64,000 nucleotides of DNA from Lachnospiraceae bacterium 3-1 (lineage in GTDB: Bacteria; Bacillota; Clostridia; Lachnospirales; Lachnospiraceae), in the NCBI GenBank assembly GCA_000403255.2, contig KE159593.1:455445-519444 (forward strand), written 5' to 3'. Position numbers and translations under genes: made by a program. This document shows, in pieces, positions 26,881-35,794 of the stretch. The notes beneath the pieces were generated by a model. That model had not been told where the DNA came from. It searched no databases and was given only the letters and a program-made list of their open reading frames with translations. Numbering within the stretch: position 1 is the first letter of the stretch; each line of letters begins with the position of its first letter.

Positions 26881-28025
26881 AACAATATGGAAAATATTTG
26901 GTGATAACAGGGCTTATCATACTGGGAATGTTCTTGTCCTATTTGTCTGCATCTGCTTGGGGAAGAATGGTTCAGCAAAAGGACAGAGTGATGTTTTATC
27001 TGAAACAGCCCATTGCCCTGGAAGATGCGTTAGCGGTGGCAGAGCAAAATAAGGAAACGGCAGAGGAATACCGACAAGAGCAGGAGGAGAAAAAGCCGCC
27101 CCTTTCTTTTTGTATCTGGGGGCAAAAGGAAGATGTCATGCTGTCCAATGAAAATCTGTCCCGGAGTTTTATGGCAGATGTGATTCTTCTTTGCGGAAGC
27201 CCTGAGCTTTTGTTTGAGGATTGCCGGGTACCAGTACAGGAAGACTCTGCAGGATGTCTCGTGGATGAAAAAGCGGCCTGGGAGCTTTTTGGGGATATGA
27301 AGGTAGTTGGCAAAGAAATTTCCTATGAAGGAAATGATTATACCATAAGAAATGTGGTGCCAGGAAAAGAAGGAATCGTTGCATTTCAGGCAAGCAGAGC
27401 GTTAATAGAAAAAAATACAAAACTGGAGGGCGCCCAATCCAATGAGTCTATGGATGGAGTGATGCAGAGGCTTACCATGCACAAGCCGAAGGGATATTCC
27501 GTATATGATTTAGAGTCTTCCTGGAATCATGCGTATGGATTCTTCGTGGATGTATTGGATCTCCAGCTCCTTCGGGGAATCGGAGGAATTGTCATGCTGT
27601 TGTTTCCAGTAAGTCTGTGTTTTCTTTTTGGATGTTATCTGTACCATCTGCGGGCTTCCTTGAATATTTCATCTAGGTTATTTGGGCATTTCACAGTGGG
27701 GAAAAATGGAAAATTATTGCAGGGGAAGGCAGCGGCAGTTGGTCTTTCCCTGATGCTTATGGGGTTACTGCTGTTTTTTTTGAAGGATATGGTACAGATT
27801 CCAGATGATTATATACCTACCCGCTGGTCTGAGTTTTCTTTTTGGACTAGGTTGTGGGAAATAAAAACAGAAGCGGTGAAATTGTTACTTGGGATGCCTA
27901 AGACAGTATTGGATTCTCACTGGATGGGAGATTTTTTTCAAACATTGACAGGGGGATTTTTGGCAGAAGCGCTTTTAGTAGTTGCTGGGTTTTTGGCACA
28001 ACTGCTAAAAGAAAGGAAAACTTGA
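26877..28025 (+). CDS. MacB-like membrane protein (partner of the adaptor)
   Basis: 382 residues. One N-terminal membrane segment, an extracytoplasmic domain (about 35-225) that resembles the MacB periplasmic core (CLVDEKAAWELFGDMKVVGK, ISYEGNDYTIRNVV), then three C-terminal membrane segments (about 235, 285 and 360). The topology 1+domain+3 is that of FtsX/MacB permeases, but the signature FtsX sequences are weak and no ATPase gene follows. ATGA overlap with the adaptor gene. It may form an exporter with the adaptor or sense the envelope state. Family assignment is tentative. Confidence 0.55.
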   Translation: MKQYGKYLVITGLIILGMFLSYLSASAWGRMVQQKDRVMFYLKQPIALEDALAVAEQNKETAEEYRQEQEEKKPPLSFCIWGQKEDVMLSNENLSRSFMADVILLCGSPELLFEDCRVPVQEDSAGCLVDEKAAWELFGDMKVVGKEISYEGNDYTIRNVVPGKEGIVAFQASRALIEKNTKLEGAQSNESMDGVMQRLTMHKPKGYSVYDLESSWNHAYGFFVDVLDLQLLRGIGGIVMLLFPVSLCFLFGCYLYHLRASLNISSRLFGHFTVGKNGKLLQGKAAAVGLSLMLMGLLLFFLKDMVQIPDDYIPTRWSEFSFWTRLWEIKTEAVKLLLGMPKTVLDSHWMGDFFQTLTGGFLAEALLVVAGFLAQLLKERKT

Positions 28026-28050
28026 AAGTATGTGAATTTGCTAGTATACT
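28022..28050 (+). promoter_or_regulatory. Promoter of the AAA ATPase gene
   Basis: TTGAAA (28022-28027), 17-base spacer, TATACT (28045-28050), overlapping the end of the preceding gene. Confidence 0.65.
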
Positions 28051-28096
28051 GATAAAATGAAGGAAAAACATTTGTTTCGAGGGAGGTGTCTATCAC

Positions 28097-29815
28097 ATGC
28101 TTACAACACAAATGCGCATAGCGGAAAAAGGAAAAAAGAAAAAGCTTCCAATCGGAATTGACCTTTTTGAAAAGATTCGTTCCGAAGATTTCTATTATGT
28201 GGATAAAACGGGGTTACTTAATGAGCTTCTTCGGGATTGGGGAGAGGTAAATTTGTTTACCCGTCCTAGGCGGTTTGGAAAAACCTTAACGATGAGTATG
28301 CTGGAAAGTTTTTTTTCTGTCAATGGGGATAAAAGTATTTTTAATGGTTTGGAGATTTTAAAAGAGACTACCCTTTGTGAGGAATATATGGGAAAATATC
28401 CGGTGATTTTTATTTCCCTGAAGGGGGTAAACGCTTTGGCTTACGAGACGGCATTTCAACTGGCGGTTCAAGTGCTCAATGGAGCAGCAGAGAAGGTACA
28501 GTTTCTGCTGGAGAGCGAGCAGTTGAGTGCGCATGACAAAGCGGGATTCCAAAAACTGTTGGATGATAAGATGGATGAGGCATTTTTTTGCAGCGGTCTC
28601 AAAAAGTTATCAGAATTATTGGAAAAGCATTATGGCACAAAGGTGATTCTGTTGATTGATGAATACGACGTTCCTTTGGCAAAGGCATACGAAAATGGAT
28701 ATTATGACCAGATGTGTTCCTTAATTCGGAACCTGTTTGAACAGGCATTGAAAACCAACAGCAGTTTGAAATTCGCAGTGATGACGGGCTGTATGAGGGT
28801 TTCCAAGGAAAGCATTTTTACGGGACTGAATAATTTGAGGATTCTGTCGGTTGCGGATGTAGAGTTTGAGGAATATTTCGGTTTTACAGATGAAGAGGTT
28901 CGGGAGCTTTTGGAATATTATGAATGTACCCAAAGCTACGATGATGTAAAAAAGTGGTATGACGGGTATCAATTTGGGAATACAGAGGTATATTGCCCCT
29001 GGGATGTGATCTGCCATTGCAGTAAGCTTCGGGTGGATAAGAAAGCACAGCCCCAGAATTATTGGATTAATACCAGTAGTAATGATGCGGTAAAACGATT
29101 TATTGAGGAGTCGGGAAATGCTACCACAAAGCGGGAGATTGAATGTCTGGTAGCAGGAGAGATGATCACAAAGGAGATTCACCAGGAGCTAACTTACCGG
29201 GATATGTATCAGTCTATCGATCATATCTGGAGTCTGCTGTTTATGACAGGATATCTGACCCAGCGAGGGAAAGGGGAGGGAAGGCAGATGAAACTGGCCA
29301 TTCCAAACCTGGAAATCCGGGATATCTTTATGGTACAGATTATGGATTTTTTCAAAGAAAATGTTAGAAAAGACGGGGAAATGCTGGGCCGATTCTGTGA
29401 TGCGCTGCAAACTGGGGATGCAGAAGGTGTGGAGAAAGTTTTTACCGGGTATTTGAGAAAAACCATCGGCATTCGGGATACGTTTGTGCGGGATGATTTG
29501 AAGGAGAATTTTTATCATGGTATTCTTCTGGGGATTCTTGGGGTTAAGGATACCTGGGGGATTTTTTCCAATCGGGAAATGGGCGAGGGATACAGTGATA
29601 TCCTTGTGGAACCAGACACTGGTGAGTTGGGCATAATCCTGGAAGTAAAATATGCCCGGGATGGGAATTTGGATGATGCATGTAAAAAAGCGTTAAAACA
29701 GATACAGCACACAAGATATCAGGATGACCTTCTGGATGATGGAGTGGAGGATATTTTAAAATATGGAATTGCCTGTTATAAAAAACGCTGTAAGGTAGCC
29801 GTCGAGCGTGTTTGA
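28097..29815 (+). CDS. AAA family ATPase with C-terminal nuclease-like domain (PF09820/PF08011 type)
   Basis: 572 residues. The N-terminal AAA-ATPase-like domain opens LPIGIDLFEKIRSEDFYYVDKT, with a Walker A-like loop TRPRRFGKTLTMSML and Walker B LLIDEYDVPLAKA. The C-terminal domain ends with a PD-(D/E)XK-type core (GYSDILVEPDTGELGIILEVKYA). This family is abundant and variable in number in gut Firmicutes and Bacteroidetes. Its function is unknown and mobile or defence links have been proposed. Own promoter; GGGAGGTG ribosome site. Confidence 0.88.
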   Translation: MLTTQMRIAEKGKKKKLPIGIDLFEKIRSEDFYYVDKTGLLNELLRDWGEVNLFTRPRRFGKTLTMSMLESFFSVNGDKSIFNGLEILKETTLCEEYMGKYPVIFISLKGVNALAYETAFQLAVQVLNGAAEKVQFLLESEQLSAHDKAGFQKLLDDKMDEAFFCSGLKKLSELLEKHYGTKVILLIDEYDVPLAKAYENGYYDQMCSLIRNLFEQALKTNSSLKFAVMTGCMRVSKESIFTGLNNLRILSVADVEFEEYFGFTDEEVRELLEYYECTQSYDDVKKWYDGYQFGNTEVYCPWDVICHCSKLRVDKKAQPQNYWINTSSNDAVKRFIEESGNATTKREIECLVAGEMITKEIHQELTYRDMYQSIDHIWSLLFMTGYLTQRGKGEGRQMKLAIPNLEIRDIFMVQIMDFFKENVRKDGEMLGRFCDALQTGDAEGVEKVFTGYLRKTIGIRDTFVRDDLKENFYHGILLGILGVKDTWGIFSNREMGEGYSDILVEPDTGELGIILEVKYARDGNLDDACKKALKQIQHTRYQDDLLDDGVEDILKYGIACYKKRCKVAVERV

Positions 29816-29864
29816 CTTTGCAGGGAGATTGTTTTAAAATAAAAACAAAAAGGAGGTTTATGCC

Positions 29865-30218
29865 ATGGAATATTTATTGATAGAATATCCAAAATGTTCC
29901 ACCTGCAAAAAAGCAAAGCAGTGGCTGGAAGAACATCAGGCAGCATTTGAAGACCGGAATATCAAAGAACAGAATCCCACCAAAGAGGAGTTAAAGGAGT
30001 GGCATGAAAAAAGCGGTTTGGATATCAAACGTTTTTTTAATACCAGTGGAATGTTGTATCGGGAAATGGAATTAAAGGACCGTTTGCCGAACATGTCTTT
30101 GGAAGAAAAGTATGATTTGCTTTCCACGGATGGGATGCTGGTGAAACGTCCCATATTGGTGACAGAAAAAGGCATCACAACAGGGTTTAAGCCCGAGGAG
30201 TGGGAGAAATTGATATAG
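29865..30218 (+). CDS. ArsC/Spx-family thioredoxin-fold protein
   Basis: 117 residues, with CSTCKKA near the N-terminus (CxxC redox site), RNIKEQNPTKEELKEW and a C-terminal RPILVTEKG...GF block, matching the ArsC/YffB/Spx family. Spx-type alpha-subunit binding and arsenate reductase activity cannot be separated by sequence alone; no ars genes are nearby. AAGGAGG ribosome site. The next gene follows 2 bases after its stop. Confidence 0.88.
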   Translation: MEYLLIEYPKCSTCKKAKQWLEEHQAAFEDRNIKEQNPTKEELKEWHEKSGLDIKRFFNTSGMLYREMELKDRLPNMSLEEKYDLLSTDGMLVKRPILVTEKGITTGFKPEEWEKLI

Positions 30219-30220
30219 AG

Positions 30221-30559
30221 ATGAGAAATATAATAGGAAAATTTCTGCATTTTGGACGAAAGGATGAAGAAGTCGTTAAAAAAATGGGAATGATAAGGGA
30301 ACATTTCACGTTTACTGGAAGGGTGCAGGGCGTAGGGTTTCGATTCCGCACAGGAAACTTAGCCAAGCGCTATGGGGTAACTGGATGGGTACAGAATAAC
30401 TATGATGGTTCTGTGGAAGCAGAGATGCAAGGACGGGAAGAAGAATTGGACAAAATTATCCAGTCCTTGCAGCAGGACAGCTATATCCGCATAGATTGGA
30501 TGACAAGGAATCGAATTGAGATAGAGCCTGGAGAGAAAAGATTTTATGTAAGGTATTAA
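30221..30559 (+). CDS. Acylphosphatase
   Basis: 112 residues as annotated. The core (from about residue 22) holds the family signature FTGRVQGVGFRFRTGNLAKR with the catalytic Arg and, further on, GWVQNNYDGSVEAEMQG with the catalytic Asn. It hydrolyses acyl phosphates. The start is uncertain: the ATG at 30221 gives a ~25-residue basic extension, while an internal ATG at about 30287-30293 would give the usual ~90 residues. Neither has a strong ribosome site. An AT-rich island begins right after it. Confidence 0.85.
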   Translation: MRNIIGKFLHFGRKDEEVVKKMGMIREHFTFTGRVQGVGFRFRTGNLAKRYGVTGWVQNNYDGSVEAEMQGREEELDKIIQSLQQDSYIRIDWMTRNRIEIEPGEKRFYVRY

Positions 30560-30590
30560 TTGATATAGTTTTAGAGAATGAGGAATGAAA

Positions 30591-31766
30591 ATGACAGGAA
30601 ATATAGGCATGGGCATTAAAATTTTTTCTTTTTTTTCAGGAGCGGGTTTTTTGGATTTTGGATTTGAACAGGAAAAATTTGAGATTGTATTTGTTAATGA
30701 ATGTAATAAAGAATTTTTAAACGCTTATAAATTTGCACGTAAAAACATGAATGTCAAACCACCTAAATGGGGTTATGTTTGTAATGATATTAATTGTTTA
30801 TTGAAAGGTAAACCTAAAATTTGGCTGACAGAAAAAGTAACTTTAGAAAAGGAAGAAGGTATCGTTGGGTTTATCGGGGGGCCTCCATGCCCTGATTTTT
30901 CTGTTGCTGGTAAGAATGAGGGAATATCTGGTAAAAATGGTATATTAACGAATAGCTATAAACGCATTATATTGCAACAGGAACCAGATTTTTTTGTATT
31001 TGAAAATGTGAAAGGGTTATGGTCTACGCAAAAACATCGTAAGGAATATGAAAAGGTAAAAGATTCGTTTCGGAGGAAAGGATATATATTAATTGATAGG
31101 CTTGTAAATGCTTTAGATTATGGTGTGCCGCAAGACCGTGAACGGGTTATTTTATTTGGTATTAAATACCAGCTCGTGGATCAAAATCGTAAAGCGGCAT
31201 TACTGAAACTTAAAAATAGATTTTCTTGGGGAATGGAAGAAAAATTTAATCAAGATAAAAGGAGCCAATGTGAATGGCCCCAAACAAATCAATTTGCAGT
31301 AAATTCCAATAGTTTGCAGTCTGTAGATATAATACCAGAGCTATGTATTGAGTATTGGTTTCAAAGGAACGATGTTTACAAACATTATAATGCTGATGAT
31401 TATTTTCGACCAAGGTCATTAGATAGATTTGAAACAATACAGGAAGGGGATGTAAGTAAGAAGTCTTTTAAAAGGCTACATAGATGGAGATATTCCCCAA
31501 CAGCGGCGTACGGAAATAACGAAGTGCATTTGCACCCATATTATGCACGTAGACTTTCAGTTGCCGAATCATTGGCGATACAATCTCTGCCAAAAGAATA
31601 TGTAATTAGTAAAACCTTATCAAAAAGTGATATGTTTAAAACAGTCGGGAATGGCGTCCCATATTTGCTTGCAAGAGGAGTGGCCCATTCGATAAAACAG
31701 TTCTGTGAAAATGAAGTATGCAAAGGAGAGAATAAGGGTATATTCACTGGGAGAAATACAAAATGA
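30591..31766 (+). CDS. DNA (cytosine-5)-methyltransferase
   Basis: 391 residues from ATG 30591 (GAGG seven bases upstream; another ATG two codons earlier). Motif I FSFFSGAGFLDFGFE, catalytic motif IV GGPPCPDFS (Cys), motif VI FENVKG, motif VIII QDRERV and motif X KTVGNGVPYLLARGVAHSI are in order, so the enzyme looks intact. The target recognition region (about 190-300) gives no clue to the site. First gene of an AT-rich three-gene block with a nucleotidyltransferase-like gene and a DUF262 gene, suggesting a modification component of a defence system. Confidence 0.93.
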   Translation: MTGNIGMGIKIFSFFSGAGFLDFGFEQEKFEIVFVNECNKEFLNAYKFARKNMNVKPPKWGYVCNDINCLLKGKPKIWLTEKVTLEKEEGIVGFIGGPPCPDFSVAGKNEGISGKNGILTNSYKRIILQQEPDFFVFENVKGLWSTQKHRKEYEKVKDSFRRKGYILIDRLVNALDYGVPQDRERVILFGIKYQLVDQNRKAALLKLKNRFSWGMEEKFNQDKRSQCEWPQTNQFAVNSNSLQSVDIIPELCIEYWFQRNDVYKHYNADDYFRPRSLDRFETIQEGDVSKKSFKRLHRWRYSPTAAYGNNEVHLHPYYARRLSVAESLAIQSLPKEYVISKTLSKSDMFKTVGNGVPYLLARGVAHSIKQFCENEVCKGENKGIFTGRNTK

Positions 31767-32370
31767 CCTGAAAAGCCTGACAGAGAAACAATTTTACACA
31801 AAACATATTATTCGGTCGGACAATTGGTATTTTGAAAGTTATCTAGGGAAAAGCCCAGATGCAGTTATTCATTTAATAGACGACTATAGATTGATTATTA
31901 GTGAAAGCTTTGGGGTGAGTTTTAATTCAGTAATGATGGTAGGAAGTGGAAAATTAGGTTATAGTATCTCACCGCCAGATGAAAATAATCCGCAGAAATC
32001 AAAGATGTTTTTGCCATTTAATGATGATGAAAATATTAGGAAAGTTTCAGATTTGGACATAGCGATAATTTCTAGTGATATATTCCATGAATACTGGAAA
32101 AATTTCAGAAATTCATATAAGACAAGATTTAAAAATACATATCGGCATTTGTACAATGAGCTGTACCGAGGATATATTAATGAAAGAAATATTATGGAAG
32201 TGGATGGATGTAGAAAACAGTGGAACGAAACAGCTTCCAGGTCTAAAAAGAAATTACATTCTGAATTATACTTTAGGCATGAAATATCATATAGAATATA
32301 TCGTAATTGGGAGGATTTTGAAGATTATAATATTCAAAATATTAGAAAGAACAAAAAGGAGAACTTTTAA
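31711..32370 (+). CDS. Nucleotidyltransferase-like protein of a defence-type island
   Basis: About 219 residues. A possible polymerase-beta-type nucleotidyltransferase signature is visible: VGSGKLGYSISPP followed about 35 residues later by VSDLDIAIIS (the D-x-D pair), with a spacer longer than usual. The C-terminal part is rich in Arg, Tyr and Lys. It starts inside the end of the methyltransferase gene (56-base overlap). A strong AAAGGAG lies just after the chosen ATG but has no good start codon behind it, so the start is uncertain. Its stop overlaps the start of the DUF262 gene by one base. Not a family I can name. Confidence 0.6.
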   Translation: MKYAKERIRVYSLGEIQNDLKSLTEKQFYTKHIIRSDNWYFESYLGKSPDAVIHLIDDYRLIISESFGVSFNSVMMVGSGKLGYSISPPDENNPQKSKMFLPFNDDENIRKVSDLDIAIISSDIFHEYWKNFRNSYKTRFKNTYRHLYNELYRGYINERNIMEVDGCRKQWNETASRSKKKLHSELYFRHEISYRIYRNWEDFEDYNIQNIRKNKKENF

Positions 32371-33548
32371 TGGCATCATTTATTAGAAATACGAAAACGA
32401 TAGAGGAAATAAATAGGGATTTTAATGAAGGAAAGCTATTTGCTGATTCGTCATATCAGAGAAGGAAAGTTTGGAATGATCAGGAAAAGTTAGATTGATT
32501 GAAACTATTTTGATAGAGTCAGTCATGCCAGAAGTATTTTTTTGGACAACAGACAGAGATCCAGATACAGGAGTAGCCTCTACCCACATAGTAGATGGGC
32601 AACAAAGGATAAATGCAATTGTTGATTATATCGGCGGGGAATTTGTATTAAGTGAAAAATATTTGATGAGCGCTCAAATAAAAGAGTCCTGTGGAAACCG
32701 AGAGTTTAAAGAACTAGAACAAAAATAAGATTTGGGATTATCATATTTCAATCGTAGAAATTGATCCAGTATGTACAAGAAGTGACATAAAAGAAATGTT
32801 TTACAGGTTGAATTTAACGAATTATAACTTAAATCAACAGGAAAAAAGAAATAGCAAGGATAGTGTATTTGGCGATAAGTGCGAGGCTTTGTCGACTTAT
32901 GATTTTTGGGAAACAGCAAAAGTGTTTAGCTCCGCTGATGCTAAAAGAATGAAAGATGTAGAGTATTGTTGTTCCATATTTATTCTTGCAAATGAAGGGA
33001 TTGTTGATCAGACGAATGGTAAGAAAATAAATGATTATTATGATGATTACAGAGATGATTTTGATAAAGATGGCGCTTTGGAAAAAAAGATTTTGAAAGC
33101 AATGGATATTATTGAGGATATAATAGACAAGACAACTATTGGGTTCCTTTCAAAAAAAGCTCAGATGTACACATTATTTTGCGTGATATTTCAAATGTTT
33201 GATAAAAAGAAGACCTTTGAGAACTTTTTTGAAAAAGTGAAAATTTTTGTGTCAGTTTATAGTAAGTTCCGTAATGAATTTGTTATTAACTATGATGACC
33301 CAGTTATGTCTTCTTTGTATGAAAGTATTAAAAAATATAAACTTGCCTCATCAGAGGGGATAAACAAGGGCACAAATAGAACAATAAGATTTGAAATTTT
33401 ATATAAATTATGTAATGAAGAAAGTGAGGAAGTGTTTCAGGCATTAGGGAAAATGACAGATGATATGAGACAGAGGCTAGACGCTAAAAAAGATAAGAAA
33501 GATGAATTAGAAATGGACGATATTATTGATAAAGAGGAACAATCTTAA
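32370..33548 (+). pseudogene. DUF262 (GmrSD-like N-terminal) protein, two frameshifts
   Basis: Three successive frames make one protein. 32370-32498 reads MASFIRNTKTIEEINRDF ... SYQRRKVWNDQEKLD. 32495-32728 reads LIETILIESVMPEVFFW ... THIVDGQQRINAI. 32729-33548 continues IWDYHISIVEIDPVC ... and ends IIDKEEQS. The DGQQR box and the YQR-W-x-x-x-x-x-x-L-I-E-S segment are the DUF262 (ParB-like) hallmarks. Each break is repaired by one base, in a T run near 32494 and in an A run near 32725. No C-terminal HNH (DUF1524) domain follows, unlike GmrSD. Either inactivated, phase-variable or affected by sequence error. Confidence 0.8.
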
Positions 33549-33597
33549 TAAGTCTTAGGTATAACTGCTTAAGTGAAAATAAAAAGGAGGATAAGCC

Positions 33598-35064
33598 ATG
33601 TTAAAAAATTGGAACAAACCAGAAAGGCCAGGAGAAGAAGAACTGGAAGAACGTCTCCAGGCCGCCAGAGGCAAGCTTGCTGTGCAGCAGATGCAGATTA
33701 AGGAACATAAGTTACCGGTATTTGTCTTGTTTGAAGGCTGGGGAACCGCAGGAAAGGGCAGTGTTTTGGGAAAAATCATTAAGGAAATAGATCCAAGATT
33801 TTTCAAGGTTGCCACGATGGATATTCCTACTGAAGAGGAAAAAAGAAAGCCCTTCCTCTATCGCTATTTTGTCAAGATTCCAGAAGCTGGAAAATTCTGT
33901 TTCTTGGATTCCGGTTGGATGGAGGAGGTAACCCGTAGCTGCCTTCATGGAGAAATGAAGGAGAAACAGTATAAGGAACGGATTGGCAGCGTCAAACGTT
34001 TTGAGCGGCAGTTGACCGATAATGGTTATCTTGTGATGAAGTTCTTTTTTCATATCAGTCAAGGGGAGCAAAAAAAGCGTCTGAAGGGACTGGAGAAAAA
34101 TGAAACTACAAGCTGGAGGGTCAGCGAAAGTGACAGTTGGCAGAATAAGCATTATGATAAATGTTTAAAGGTCTATGACCAGTATTTGAACGATACCAAT
34201 GCGTCTACCTCACCATGGTATATTGTGGATGCCAAGAATAAAAAGTGGGCACAGCTACAGGTATTGGAAACATTAGTGTGCGGAATAGAGACGGCCTTGA
34301 AAAACAGTGCAATGGCAGTGCCCTTGCTGCAAAATGTATTTCCAATGGAAAAAGTACCGAAGCTGTCAGAAATTTCATTGGATAAATCATTGACAGATGA
34401 CGAATATAAACGTCAGTTGAAGGAATTGCAAGATAAGCTGGGGATGCTTCACAATGAACTGTATTTAAAGAAAATTCCTGTGGTGATTGCATATGAAGGA
34501 TGGGATGCAGCAGGAAAGGGTGGAAATATTAAGCGGATTACGGGCGCTTTGGACCCTAGGGGATATGAAGTGCATCCCATTGCAAGCCCAGAGCCTCATG
34601 AGAAAGCAAGACATTATTTGTGGCGGTTCTGGAATCGGCTTCCTAAGACAGGACATGTAGCTATTTTTGACCGTACCTGGTATGGACGGGTGATGGTGGA
34701 GCGTCTGGAAGGCTTTTGTAGTGAGAATGATTGGCAGCGCGCTTATAATGAAATTAACGAATTTGAAAAAGAATTGTCTGACTGGGGTGCAGTCATCATT
34801 AAGTTTTGGGTACAAATTGACAAGGATGTGCAGTTAGCGCGGTTTACTGACCGTCAGAACACGCCGGAAAAGCAATGGAAGATTACAGAAGAGGACTGGC
34901 GCAATCGAGACAAATGGGATTTGTATGAAACCGCAGTAAATGAGATGATGAAAAAGACCAGTACCACCTATGCACCATGGCATGTGCTGGAATCTAATGA
35001 TAAAAAATATGCCAGGATTAAGGCTTTAAAGGTTGTAATTGAAGAGATTGAGAAAGTCCTGTAG
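33598..35064 (+). CDS. pap: Polyphosphate:AMP phosphotransferase (tandem PPK2)
   Basis: 488 residues made of two PPK2 domains, each with its own Walker A: FEGWGTAGKGSVLGK (about residue 44) and YEGWDAAGKGGNIKR (about 300). The second domain has the canonical DRTWYGRVMVERLEGF; the first has the degenerate LDSGWMEEV, so the C-terminal domain is probably the catalytic one. This two-domain form uses polyphosphate to phosphorylate AMP to ADP. AAGGAGG ribosome site. It lies directly after the AT-rich island, whose right border is therefore about 33550. Confidence 0.92.
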   Translation: MLKNWNKPERPGEEELEERLQAARGKLAVQQMQIKEHKLPVFVLFEGWGTAGKGSVLGKIIKEIDPRFFKVATMDIPTEEEKRKPFLYRYFVKIPEAGKFCFLDSGWMEEVTRSCLHGEMKEKQYKERIGSVKRFERQLTDNGYLVMKFFFHISQGEQKKRLKGLEKNETTSWRVSESDSWQNKHYDKCLKVYDQYLNDTNASTSPWYIVDAKNKKWAQLQVLETLVCGIETALKNSAMAVPLLQNVFPMEKVPKLSEISLDKSLTDDEYKRQLKELQDKLGMLHNELYLKKIPVVIAYEGWDAAGKGGNIKRITGALDPRGYEVHPIASPEPHEKARHYLWRFWNRLPKTGHVAIFDRTWYGRVMVERLEGFCSENDWQRAYNEINEFEKELSDWGAVIIKFWVQIDKDVQLARFTDRQNTPEKQWKITEEDWRNRDKWDLYETAVNEMMKKTSTTYAPWHVLESNDKKYARIKALKVVIEEIEKVL

Positions 35065-35109
35065 GGGAAAGCCTCAATTTTGAATCGTTGAAAATGAAAA
35101 ATTAAAATC

Positions 35110-35172
35110 CAGGTATAAAATGCCTCCGTTTACAGATAATAGTACCATAATCGCTTTGCGATATTATACCTG
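35110..35172. repeat. Inverted repeat in the spoVT leader region
   Basis: CAGGTATAA at 35110-35118 pairs with TTATACCTG at 35164-35172, with a smaller internal hairpin (ATCGC-TTT-GCGAT). It precedes spoVT by 35 bases. It could be an operator or an RNA fold; nothing more can be said. Confidence 0.4.
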
Positions 35173-35207
35173 AAAAATGATAAGATTTGTAAATGGAGGA
35201 TGTTATT

Positions 35208-35753
35208 ATGAAGGCAACAGGAATTGTTCGAAGAATAGATGATCTGGGAAGGGTAGTTGTGCCGAAGGAAATTCGGCGTACATTGAGAATACGTGAGGGA
35301 GATCCTCTGGAAATCTTTACCGACCGAGAGGGAGAGATTATTCTGAAAAAATATTCCCCCATCGGTGAATTGGGGCAATTTGCCGGATTGTACGCAGAAA
35401 GTCTTGCCCAAACAAGCGGTTGTTTGGTGTGCATTACAGACAAAGACCATGTAATTGCGGCAGCCGGAGCTGGAAAAAAAGATTTTGATGGGAAACCGAT
35501 TAGTAAGCAGTTAGAAAATGTGATTACCGACCGAGAGACTTTTTATGCTCAGAAGGATGAGAAAGGATTTGTGAAAATCACATTGGATGATGCTGGCGAT
35601 TTCCAATCTCAGGTGGTATCTACCATCATTTCGGAGGGGGATGCCATTGGTTCTGTGGTGATGTATAACAAAGAAGAAGCTGGAATGGGAGAAACAGAAA
35701 GCAAGCTGGCAAAGGTAGCAGCAGGATTTCTCGGAAAGCAGATGGAGCAGTAA
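35208..35753 (+). CDS. spoVT: Stage V sporulation protein T (AbrB-type regulator)
   Basis: 181 residues. N-terminal AbrB swapped-hairpin DNA-binding domain (MKATGIVRRIDDLGRVVVPK) and C-terminal GAF-like domain, the architecture and length of SpoVT, a forespore regulator of sigma-G dependent genes. The start at 35208 is fixed by GGAGGA seven bases upstream; an in-frame ATG at 35193 overlaps that site. Its presence marks the organism as a spore former or close relative. Confidence 0.93.
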   Translation: MKATGIVRRIDDLGRVVVPKEIRRTLRIREGDPLEIFTDREGEIILKKYSPIGELGQFAGLYAESLAQTSGCLVCITDKDHVIAAAGAGKKDFDGKPISKQLENVITDRETFYAQKDEKGFVKITLDDAGDFQSQVVSTIISEGDAIGSVVMYNKEEAGMGETESKLAKVAAGFLGKQMEQ

Positions 35754-35794
35754 GCTTGTCTGCTTTCCTGGAAATCCTTTTATCCGCCGAAGGA

